Assembly (NCBI GenBank): GCA_045805265.1
Contig: JBJMLO010000021.1
Coordinates: 62,001-126,000 of the forward strand
Length of the DNA: 64,000 nt
Origin: JBJMLO01 sp045805265
GTDB taxonomy: Bacteria; Actinomycetota; UBA4738; JACQTL01
Direction: 5' to 3'
Position numbers and translations under genes: made by a program. Positions 43,855 to 51,762 of this stretch are shown piece after piece (within the stretch, counting starts at the first letter, position 1; the number at the start of each line of letters is the position of its first letter). The notes below the pieces were generated by a model. That model was not told the DNA's origin. It saw nothing but the letters and a program-made list of their open reading frames with translations, and did not search any database.

Positions 43855-45486
43855 CTACGCGAGGGCCGCGCCGCACAGCTCGAAGTCGGTCGGCGGCTCC
43901 GGCATGCCGGTCGTCGCCTCCGTGATGGCCGTGCTCCCCGCGCCGGTCGGTCCATCCCCCGTCCCGAAGAGCACGTAGGCGCCGCCCGCAGCGCCATGGG
44001 CGGCGACCGTCCGTCCGTCCGCCCCGACCGCGACGTCGGCGGGAGCCCCCTTGCCGTACTTGCGCACGGCCACGGCGCTCCCGAACTCGCCGTTCGTCTC
44101 GGGGACGCCCGCGACCCCCAGGGTGTTCTGGGTGATGAGAGCCGCGCCTGCGGTGGTGACCCCGGTCGTCCGTCCGAACAGGACGATCACGGCGCCCGCC
44201 CGCTTCCCGCCCACCACGAAGCTGTCCATGCCGAGCACGAGGTCGTTCGCCTTGGTGCCCCCCACGTTGCCCACGGCCATGGCGTCCCCCAGCCCGACCT
44301 CGCCGGTGGAGTTCCCGGGGAACCCGGGCGAGGCCTGGGTGAAGAACTGGCTCCCCTGGCCGGCGAGCCCGCCGGAGGTCCCGTACAGGATGGCGAGCGC
44401 CCCCGCCTCGTCTTGCCCCGACACCTTCTCGTTCTCCACGCTGATGACGAGGTCCTGCCGGCCGCCCCGGCCGAGGTTGGCAGCGAGCAGCCCGGTCCCG
44501 AAGCCATCACCTTCCTCGGGCTGGGTGCCGACGCCGGGTGTGTTCTCGGTGAAGCGGCGCACGCCGGCGGCAGGGTCGGGCCCGTCACCGGTCCCGGTGA
44601 CCACGTAGGCCGCGCCGGCATCGCCGACCAAGCCCACCTTGTCATTGGGAGCGCCGATCGCGAGGTCCATGTGCGAGTCCCCCTGGTAGTTCGCGGCGGC
44701 GAGTGCATAGCCGAGCCGGCCCCCCGCCGACGGGGAACCGCCGACCCCGGTCGGGATCGCTCCCTCCCGGAGATAGACGACTCCGGTGGTCTTCAGCCCC
44801 GACGCCGACCCGGCCAGCACGTAGACGTCGCCCGCCTGGTCGTGGCCGTTGACCATGCCGAAGGGATCCCCGATCGCGAGATCCGGGAAGCCGTCGCCGT
44901 TCAGGTCCGCCGCCGCGAGCGAGATGCCGAATTCGTCACCCGTCTCCGGGTCTCCCGCGAACCCGGCCGTCGACTTGTCGAAGACCTGGGCCCCCGTGGA
45001 CGTGAGGCCGCCAGCGGAGCCGTACATGACGAACACCCTGCCGGCGCCGGCGACGCCCCCCACGTCGTCGTTCGTTGCGGCGATCGCGAGGTCGGCGAAC
45101 CCGTCCTTGTCGAAGTCGCCGGTCGCGAGCACGCCGCCGAACCAGTCGACCCCCAGCGAGTCGGTGGCGTCGAGGTCGGTCACGTCGAACACCTGGTTTC
45201 CGGCGACCACGGGCCCGTTCGCCGACCCGAGCAGCTCGTGAACCTCGCCCGCCTGGCCCTGCGCCCCGACCATCGCGAACCGTTCGCCGATCGCGAGGTC
45301 GGCGACCCCGTCGCCGTTGAAGTCCGACCTGGCGGCGGGGGTCGTGACCCGGCCCGGCATGGAGGACCCCGAGCGGAGGGCCGACGGGGACGCAGACCGG
45401 CGTGCCCCGGCGGCCGGCAGATCCCACACCGCTGCCACGAGGGCGCAGGTCAGAGCGAAACAGAGAATCAGCGCGACGCGCCGCAT
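43855..45486 (-). CDS. Secreted FG-GAP/integrin-like repeat protein
   Basis: A 543-residue exported protein with a signal peptide. The ATG at 45486 has GGGGGAGG upstream. It has about seven FG-GAP repeats (DFNGDGVADLAIGERF, DFDKDGFADLAIAATND, DLNGDGFPDLAIGDPF), each with an EF-loop-like DxNxDG calcium site, forming a beta-propeller. It is probably a cell-surface or matrix-binding protein. It lies 40 nt downstream of the PAP2 gene on the same strand and may be co-transcribed. Confidence 0.88.
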   Translation of the reverse strand: MRRVALILCFALTCALVAAVWDLPAAGARRSASPSALRSGSSMPGRVTTPAARSDFNGDGVADLAIGERFAMVGAQGQAGEVHELLGSANGPVVAGNQVFDVTDLDATDSLGVDWFGGVLATGDFDKDGFADLAIAATNDDVGGVAGAGRVFVMYGSAGGLTSTGAQVFDKSTAGFAGDPETGDEFGISLAAADLNGDGFPDLAIGDPFGMVNGHDQAGDVYVLAGSASGLKTTGVVYLREGAIPTGVGGSPSAGGRLGYALAAANYQGDSHMDLAIGAPNDKVGLVGDAGAAYVVTGTGDGPDPAAGVRRFTENTPGVGTQPEEGDGFGTGLLAANLGRGGRQDLVISVENEKVSGQDEAGALAILYGTSGGLAGQGSQFFTQASPGFPGNSTGEVGLGDAMAVGNVGGTKANDLVLGMDSFVVGGKRAGAVIVLFGRTTGVTTAGAALITQNTLGVAGVPETNGEFGSAVAVRKYGKGAPADVAVGADGRTVAAHGAAGGAYVLFGTGDGPTGAGSTAITEATTGMPEPPTDFELCGAALA

Positions 45487-45526
45487 GCGAACCTCCCCCG
45501 AACCGGCCGGCGATCTGCGGGGGAGT

Positions 45527-46288
45527 CTACATCCGGCCGGAATCCGGTCCGCCAACTCCGTCGGGCGGGACGGCCGGAGGTGACCGATCGCCAGGCCGAG
45601 GGGCCTCCCGGCGCTCCCGGATCTCCTCGACGACGAGCGCGGGAAGCAGCGCGCAGCAGACGCCGATGAGGGTGCCGGCAACGGCATCGGACAGCCAGTG
45701 GGCGGCGAGGTAGGCCCGCGACAGCGCCATCAGGAAGGCGAACACCGCCGCGACGGTTCCCCAGATCGCTCGCTGGCGGCCGGTCGGGAGGAACGCGATC
45801 ACCAGCGCCACGGCGGTGACCGCGGTGGCGACCGCGTGCCCGGACGGGAACGACGATCCGGTGACGTGGACCAGCGGGTGCGCCGGGCGTATCCGGCCGA
45901 CGCTCGCCTTCAGCACGTGGGTCACCACCTCGGCCAGGACCACAGCGGACGCGAAGGCGGCGAGGTGCCACCACCGGCGGCGGAACGCCAGGTACGCGGC
46001 GGCGAGGATGCGGACCGGCAGCGTCACCTTGACCGAGCCGAGGACGTCGAAGACCTTGCCGATGGCGGTCAGCCAGCCCGTGCGGTGCGACGCCATGGTC
46101 CGCAGGAACCCGTCGTCGAGGCGCTGGACGTGGTCCCGGAGCGACGGGACCGCCACGAGCACGGAGACGAGGGCGGACAGGGCCACCAGCACGCCGGCCG
46201 CCGCCCAGTCGCGGGGCTCGTTCTGGAGCAGGGGATGTTCGTGGTCCTTGTGTGGCACTGACGGGCGCTCCTCGAGTGGGAGCGGCAT
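45527..46288 (-). CDS. PAP2-family membrane phosphatase
   Basis: A 253-residue membrane phosphatase with six helices and an intact active site: K127ASVGRIRP, PSGH with His151, and SRAYLAAHWLSD with His197 and Asp201. Such enzymes dephosphorylate polyprenyl or diacylglycerol phosphates at the outer face. The ATG follows AGGGGGG. It is divergent from the lipoprotein gene at 46341. Confidence 0.93.
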   Translation of the reverse strand: MPLPLEERPSVPHKDHEHPLLQNEPRDWAAAGVLVALSALVSVLVAVPSLRDHVQRLDDGFLRTMASHRTGWLTAIGKVFDVLGSVKVTLPVRILAAAYLAFRRRWWHLAAFASAVVLAEVVTHVLKASVGRIRPAHPLVHVTGSSFPSGHAVATAVTAVALVIAFLPTGRQRAIWGTVAAVFAFLMALSRAYLAAHWLSDAVAGTLIGVCCALLPALVVEEIRERREAPRPGDRSPPAVPPDGVGGPDSGRM

Positions 46289-46340
46289 CCTACCGGCCCC
46301 CCCTGGTTCGCGGGGCCCGACGGGCGTACTGTCGACCGGA

Positions 46341-47270
46341 ATGGGGGGGTTGGTGGAAGCTCGCGTCGGCCGGGCCGCGGCCGCGGTCATGATGTTGGTG
46401 TTCCTGGCCGCGTGCGGGGGCCCGGGTCCAACGTCGCCTTCGCGCGTCGCGCCGGGGACGGTCACGGTCGGCTCCTTCGACTTCCCCGAGTCCGAGGTGC
46501 TGGCGGAGGTCTACGGGCAGGCGCTCGAAGCGAAGGGCCTCCCGGTTCGGCTGGCCCTGAACCTCGGGCCGCGGGAGCTGGTCCTGCCGGCACTGCTGCG
46601 GCGGCTGGTCCACCTGGTGCCTGAATACGAGGGGTCGGCGCTCGATTTCCTCAGCCGCTCACTGGCGGCCGACGCTGATCCCGTTGCCACGCACACCGCC
46701 CTCGATCGTGTGCTGTCGCCGACCGGGGCCGTTGCGCTACGCAGCGCGCCGGCGCAGGACGCGAACGCGTTCGCGGTGACGCGGGCGACCGCACGCCAAT
46801 TTCACCTCCGGACGGTCTCGGACCTGGGGCCGTTCGCCGGAAGGATGGTCTTCGGCGGGCCCCGCGAGTGCCCGCAGCGCCCGCTGTGCCTGCCCGGGTT
46901 GCGCTCGGTGTACGGGCTGAGCTTCCGGCGTTTCTATCCCCTCGACACCGGGGGATCGCTCACGATCGCCGCCCTGACGTCGGGAAACGTCGACGTCGCG
47001 CTCGTCTTCTCGAGCGATCCCGTGGTGGCCGACCGGGGCTTCGTCCTGCTGCGTGACGACCGCCGGCTGGAGCCTGCCGAGAACGTGACCCCGGTCGTCG
47101 GCCGAGCAATGGTTCGCCGGTACGGCGCGCGGCTCACCAGCGCAATCGATGCGGTCTCGGCCCGGTTGACCGGCAGGCAGCTGGTCTCCATCAATCGCGC
47201 CGTCGCGGCCGGTCGTTCGCCTGCGACGGTGGCTGCCCAGTGGCTGGCTGGACAGGGGCTGATCCCGTGA
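46341..47270 (+). CDS. Substrate-binding-like lipoprotein (OpuAC type)
   Basis: A 309-residue lipoprotein with the lipobox LAAC and a periplasmic-binding-protein fold of the glycine-betaine (OpuAC) type (VTVGSFDFPESEVLAEVYGQALE, then VPEYEGSALDFL). No permease or ATPase partner is near, so it may be a sensor rather than a transporter part. TACTGT 8 nt before the ATG suggests a leaderless message. It overlaps the next gene by GTGA. Confidence 0.82.
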   Translation: MGGLVEARVGRAAAAVMMLVFLAACGGPGPTSPSRVAPGTVTVGSFDFPESEVLAEVYGQALEAKGLPVRLALNLGPRELVLPALLRRLVHLVPEYEGSALDFLSRSLAADADPVATHTALDRVLSPTGAVALRSAPAQDANAFAVTRATARQFHLRTVSDLGPFAGRMVFGGPRECPQRPLCLPGLRSVYGLSFRRFYPLDTGGSLTIAALTSGNVDVALVFSSDPVVADRGFVLLRDDRRLEPAENVTPVVGRAMVRRYGARLTSAIDAVSARLTGRQLVSINRAVAAGRSPATVAAQWLAGQGLIP

Positions 47271-48994
47271 CGAGGGAGCTGGACGGAGTGACGGCTGCGG
47301 AGGAGACGCTGCCAGGAGACCACGCGCGGTGGCGGGACCCGGTGGCACTTCCCGGCATCCGGTCGACCGGCCGACGCCGGCGGCCCTCCGGGAAGCCGCC
47401 GCCCCTGCCCCGCGAGCTTGGCGCCAGCGGCAAGGTGATGATCGTCGCCATCGTGGCCCTCGTCGCCGTCATGGTGGTGATCTTCACGGTGCCGATCGGC
47501 GGCACGGTCGAGCGCGGCGAGGACCAGTTCCTCGCCTGGCTGTCGGGGATCCGAACCGGATGGCTGACCGACCTGGCCAAGGGGATCGCCGGCATCGGGG
47601 CGGAGTGGCCGAACCGGGTGGCCCGCTGGGCGGTGATCCTCCTGCTGATCGTGTTCAAGCGCTGGCGGCACCTGTTCGTGTTCGTGGGGACGGTGCTGGT
47701 GGTCACGTGGCTCGTCGGTCAGCTCCCCTTGGTCGTGCCCCGCGCCCGGCCGATGGGCGTCGAGATCATCGGCGGCTGGACGGGCTTCGCCCTCCCGTCG
47801 TCGACGGTCGCCGCGGCGGCCGTCACCGGGCTGGGCATCGCGTACACGTTCCTCGAGGCCGGGAGGATCCGCCGGATCGGGAAGTGGATACTCTGGATCC
47901 TGCTCGCGCTCCTGGTCCTGGCGAACTGGTATCTGGCCGTTGACCATCCGTTCGACGACTTCGTCGCGCTCGTGCTGGGGGTCGCGATCCCGTTGCTCGC
48001 GTACCGCATCTTCGTGCCGAACGCGGTGTTCCCGGTGGCGTACCGGCGTGGTCGCTCTGCCCACCTCGACCTCGGGGGCCCCCGAGGCGAGGCCATCCGG
48101 CTCGCCGTGTCCGAGCAGCTGGGGCTCGCGGTCAAGGACGTCAAGCCGTTCGGGCTCCGAGGCTCTGGCGGCTCGACGCCGATGCGGCTCACCGTGGAGG
48201 GCGATCCCGACCGCGTGCTGTTCGCGAAGCTGTACGCCAAGACCCACCTCCGCGCAGACCGGTGGTACAAGCTCGGGCGCACGATCCTGTACGGCTCGCT
48301 GGAGGACGAGAAGGCCTACAACTCGGTTCGCCGGCTGGTGCAGTACGAGGACTACGTCCTGCGGGTCATGTACGAGTCGGGGATCCCGACCGCGAAGTCC
48401 TTCGGGTTCGTGGAGATCACGCCGGGCGCCGAGTACCTCCTCGTCACCGACTTCCTCGAGGGGACCGTCGAGATCAGTGACGCGGAGGTGGACGATGCGA
48501 TCATCGACGACGCCCTGGGCACGATCCGCCGGATGTGGAACCTGGGCCTCGCGCACCGCGACGTGAAGCCCGCGAACATCCTGGTCAAGGACGGTCGGAT
48601 CGTGATGATCGACCTCGCGTTCGGGGAGCTCCGTCCGTCGCCCTGGCGGCAGGCGGTGGACCTGGCGAACATGATGATCGTGCTGGGGCTGCGGGCCGAC
48701 CCCGACCTGGTGTGGTCGCGCGCGATCGAGATCTTCACGCTGGACGAGCTGGGGGAGGCGTTCGCGGCCACCCGCGGCGTCACGATCCCCTCGCAGTCGA
48801 AGTCGATGATGCGCAAGCTCCGAAAGGAGGGCCGCGACGTGCTGCGGCGGTACCGCGAGCTGGCCCCGCAGCGACGACCGATCGCCATCCAGCGGTGGAG
48901 CTTCCAACGGATCGCACTCACCGTCGGGGTTGCGTTCGGCGCGCTGATCCTGTTCAGCCTCCTGCTCGAGAACCTCCACTCGGGGGCCCTGTGA
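47267..48994 (+). CDS. Degenerate PAP2 membrane domain fused to a kinase-like domain
   Basis: A 575-residue protein. After a cytoplasmic tail, residues 55-245 are a PAP2-like membrane domain in which the active-site PSGH has become PSST (Thr180 in place of the histidine). His227 and Asp231 remain. Residues 255-545 are a protein kinase-like domain of the RIO/Kdo type with an ATP lysine candidate (K321), the catalytic loop HRDVKPAN (430-437) and a metal Asp449. A C-terminal membrane helix follows. The loss of the nucleophile region suggests a lipid-binding or sensory role for the PAP2 part, coupled to an active kinase. It is coupled by GTGA overlaps to the genes before and after. Confidence 0.85.
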   Translation: MTRELDGVTAAEETLPGDHARWRDPVALPGIRSTGRRRRPSGKPPPLPRELGASGKVMIVAIVALVAVMVVIFTVPIGGTVERGEDQFLAWLSGIRTGWLTDLAKGIAGIGAEWPNRVARWAVILLLIVFKRWRHLFVFVGTVLVVTWLVGQLPLVVPRARPMGVEIIGGWTGFALPSSTVAAAAVTGLGIAYTFLEAGRIRRIGKWILWILLALLVLANWYLAVDHPFDDFVALVLGVAIPLLAYRIFVPNAVFPVAYRRGRSAHLDLGGPRGEAIRLAVSEQLGLAVKDVKPFGLRGSGGSTPMRLTVEGDPDRVLFAKLYAKTHLRADRWYKLGRTILYGSLEDEKAYNSVRRLVQYEDYVLRVMYESGIPTAKSFGFVEITPGAEYLLVTDFLEGTVEISDAEVDDAIIDDALGTIRRMWNLGLAHRDVKPANILVKDGRIVMIDLAFGELRPSPWRQAVDLANMMIVLGLRADPDLVWSRAIEIFTLDELGEAFAATRGVTIPSQSKSMMRKLRKEGRDVLRRYRELAPQRRPIAIQRWSFQRIALTVGVAFGALILFSLLLENLHSGAL

Positions 48995-49557
48995 GACGCG
49001 GGCTGGTCGCGGCGGCGGCGATGGCGGCGCTGGTCCTCGCGGGGTGCGGCAACCCGACGACGGGGCCACCGAGCTCTCCCACGTGCGACCACGGGGACGT
49101 GCTGACGCTCATCGCGCAGGCGGTCCCCTCGTCGACCCTGGTTCCCTGCATCTCGGAGTTCCCGGCCGGCTGGACCTTCGGGGGCGAGCATGTCGAATCC
49201 GGGCACTCGGAGTTCTGGCTCGACTCCGACCGGGCCGGATTCCGGGCGATCACCGTCGACCTCGACCGGACGTGCGACACGGCCGGCGCCGTCCGGGTCC
49301 CCGTCGAGCCGGACGAGGCGGGGACCGTCCGGCTCGAGCGTCCCCGTATCCTGCCGCCCCGGTTCACCGGAGAGCGGTTCTACACGTTCCCCGGAGGCTG
49401 CGTGACCTATCGCTTCGCATTCCGCCCAGGCGCCACGTTCACCCAGGCGCTGGAGGCGACGCAGGCGCTGACGTTCTTCTCCCGCGCGACGGGTGTCAGG
49501 GTCCTCGGCCGGCTGGGCTTGAAGCTGTGCGGCGCCGGCGTCGACTGCCCGGGCTAG
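48991..49557 (+). CDS. Small lipoprotein of unknown function
   Basis: A 188-residue lipoprotein (lipobox LAGC) with four or more cysteines in the mature part that could form disulfides (LVPCISEF, RTCDTAGAV, GGCVTYRF and LKLCGAGVDCPG). No family was recognised. The GTG overlaps the stop of the PAP2-kinase gene. It would be anchored outside, perhaps as a ligand-binding partner of the kinase's membrane part. Confidence 0.75.
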   Translation: MRRGLVAAAAMAALVLAGCGNPTTGPPSSPTCDHGDVLTLIAQAVPSSTLVPCISEFPAGWTFGGEHVESGHSEFWLDSDRAGFRAITVDLDRTCDTAGAVRVPVEPDEAGTVRLERPRILPPRFTGERFYTFPGGCVTYRFAFRPGATFTQALEATQALTFFSRATGVRVLGRLGLKLCGAGVDCPG

Positions 49558-49561
49558 GGAG

Positions 49562-50725
49562 CTACGTGGACGCCCTCGGAACCGGCTCGAGCCCCGGGGC
49601 CGCGGCCGACTGGGGCTCGGGAGGCTCGTGGGGGACCGGCTTGCGCCAGCTCTTCTTCGCGCGCCAGAAGACATACGTGAGCGCGCCGAGCGGGATCTGC
49701 GCGCCGTAGGTGAGCGCCCGGAAGAGCAGGACCGCCGCGGTGATCTGGACCTTGAACACGTCGAGCGGCACGTTGGTACGGTTCTTGCCGGCGGTGTAGA
49801 GCGCGCCGATGTAGCCCAGCTCGACCAGCCCGACGCCGCCGGGCGTGAGCGGCAGCGCCGAGATCAACCGGACGAACGCGAACACGCCGAGCACCTGCGC
49901 CCACGAGATCTCGTGGTCGGCCACGCCCACGTGGCGGAGCGCCAGCAGCAGGACCAGGTACAGGCAGACGTGGCTGACGACGGTCGACGCCGAGAGCGCG
50001 GCCCACCGCTTCGCGATCAGCTCGATGGTCTGGTGCCGGAACCGGACCGCGGCGTCGCTCCAGTCGACCGGCGGCTTCCGGAGGAGCTTCCGGACGAACG
50101 ACACGACCTTTCCGAGCCGTGAGCCGACCCGGCGGGCCAGCGCCCTGCTGTGGAGGATCATGCCGAACAGGACTACCGCGGCGCCCAGCACCCCGATGCC
50201 GATGATCGTGGGGATCAGGAGCGAGGCCGTGGTCTGCCCCGTCGCGATGAGGGCCGCGAGCGCGATCACCGGCAGGGCCAGCTTGATGAACGTGTTCCAG
50301 ACGCCGGTGATCAGCGCGGACAGCACGATCTCGGAGTTCCGGAACCCCCACGACCGGTACATCGTGTAGCTCACGCCGGTGGCCAGCGCGCCGCCCAGCG
50401 GCATGGTGTTGGCGATCGTCGTCGAGGACTGGTTGTTGACGCCGGCCTGCCAGAAGGTGAGGCCGGGCATCGAGGCCACCATCTGGGGCCAGTACGTGAG
50501 GATGTTCAGCACGGTGACGAGGAGGAGGCTGCCGAGCTCGAGCGGGGTGAGGCTGGTGATCGTCTTCCAGACCGCGGAGTAGTCGGCGATCTTCGGCAGG
50601 ATCCCGACGAAGATCCCCGCGACGATCCCGAGCGAGACCAGGATCTGGATCGCCCGGATGATCTTCTTCCGGCGCGTCATGGGTGGCTTCCGCTCGGGTG
50701 GGGGTGCGGTGTCGACGGCGGCCAT
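49562..50725 (-). CDS. UPF0104 flippase-like membrane protein
   Basis: A 387-residue protein of the lysylphosphatidylglycerol synthase transmembrane (UPF0104/AglD) family. The long hydrophobic N-terminal half, PLGGALATGVSYTMYRSWGF and the signature SALPLTPGGVGLVELGY are typical. No synthase domain is present, so it is more likely a lipid flippase or transport part. The ATG directly follows the stop of the upstream gene (TAG|ATG). It converges on the lipoprotein gene at 48991. In some relatives this domain is fused to a kinase like the one next door. Confidence 0.85.
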   Translation of the reverse strand: MAAVDTAPPPERKPPMTRRKKIIRAIQILVSLGIVAGIFVGILPKIADYSAVWKTITSLTPLELGSLLLVTVLNILTYWPQMVASMPGLTFWQAGVNNQSSTTIANTMPLGGALATGVSYTMYRSWGFRNSEIVLSALITGVWNTFIKLALPVIALAALIATGQTTASLLIPTIIGIGVLGAAVVLFGMILHSRALARRVGSRLGKVVSFVRKLLRKPPVDWSDAAVRFRHQTIELIAKRWAALSASTVVSHVCLYLVLLLALRHVGVADHEISWAQVLGVFAFVRLISALPLTPGGVGLVELGYIGALYTAGKNRTNVPLDVFKVQITAAVLLFRALTYGAQIPLGALTYVFWRAKKSWRKPVPHEPPEPQSAAAPGLEPVPRAST

Positions 50726-51667
50726 CTACGCCTCCGCCGGGGCCGCAGGGGCCGGTGGGGCCACCGGGCCGCGCGTCGCGGGGGCCGCGGGCGGTGGGGG
50801 CAGGGAGGTCCCGGACCGCACGGCGGCGCGGGAGCGCCACACCGCGACGGTCGTCGCCCCCAGCCCGAGGACCGCCACGATCGTCCACACGATGCCGCCC
50901 AGGAAGGGGGCGAGCGCCAGGACCCGCAGCACGCCCCACCCGGCCAGGAACGCCTTCATGCGCCCGGCCGGCGGCTTCATGATCCACCGGCCCACGGCGA
51001 ACGCGCCGACCGTGTACCCCAGGGTGAACAGGAACCACAGGGCGAGCAGCGCGGACAGGCCGAGCGGGATCCCGACGAGGGTGACCATCACGAGGACGGC
51101 CGCGATCGGAAGCCCGAACAGCAGCACGAAGCCCCACCCGATCGACGGCCCCACGCTGCGGGCCGCCCGGGCGGCCGACTCCATCGGGCCCGGCAGCAGG
51201 GCGACCATGAGCAGGCCGAGGAGCAGGATCGAGAGCGTGTAGGCCAGCCACACGAGGAGCCGGGCCAGCCACGAGTACGACGCGAACTGGAGGTTCGACA
51301 CGTGCTTGCGCTGACCGTCGATCCGAGCTCCCGTCGCGACCACCGGAGTTCCGTTCGTCACGAGGTCGCCGCCGATGTGCGCGCCGTCCGTGACCTCGAC
51401 CCGGCCCCGGAACACCACGACGTTGTCCCGGACGTCGCCGGAGATGCGGGTCTGGCCGTCGAACACGACCACCGATCCGTTCACCCGGCCGTCGACGATG
51501 GTGCGTCCGTGGAACACGACCACCGCGTTTGCCACCTCGCCCTGGGCGACCGTGGTACGGCCGTTCAGCACGACGATCTTGCCCAGGTGGCTCGACGCGG
51601 CATGCGCCGGGGCGGCCAGCAGCACCGCGAACAACCCCAGCGACGCCGCGAACACGATTCGGCGCAT
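50726..51667 (-). CDS. Polymer-forming (bactofilin-like) repeat protein with membrane domain
   Basis: A 313-residue protein with a signal peptide (ends near AHAASS). About residues 25-130 are short repeats (VVLNGRTTVAQGEV, VVFHGRTIVDGRV, VVFDGQTRISGDV), as in polymer-forming bactofilin-like proteins. Residues 130-270 carry about five membrane helices. The last 40 residues are a Pro/Ala tail. The repeats would lie outside the membrane here. It is immediately followed by the UPF0104 gene. Confidence 0.75.
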   Translation of the reverse strand: MRRIVFAASLGLFAVLLAAPAHAASSHLGKIVVLNGRTTVAQGEVANAVVVFHGRTIVDGRVNGSVVVFDGQTRISGDVRDNVVVFRGRVEVTDGAHIGGDLVTNGTPVVATGARIDGQRKHVSNLQFASYSWLARLLVWLAYTLSILLLGLLMVALLPGPMESAARAARSVGPSIGWGFVLLFGLPIAAVLVMVTLVGIPLGLSALLALWFLFTLGYTVGAFAVGRWIMKPPAGRMKAFLAGWGVLRVLALAPFLGGIVWTIVAVLGLGATTVAVWRSRAAVRSGTSLPPPPAAPATRGPVAPPAPAAPAEA

Positions 51668-51762
51668 CGATTCCCTCCCCCGGTGACGCTTCGTTCCCCG
51701 CGCCCGACCCTACACGGCAGGGGACCGCGGCACCAGAGCGAGTCTTCGCTGCGCGGGATCCC

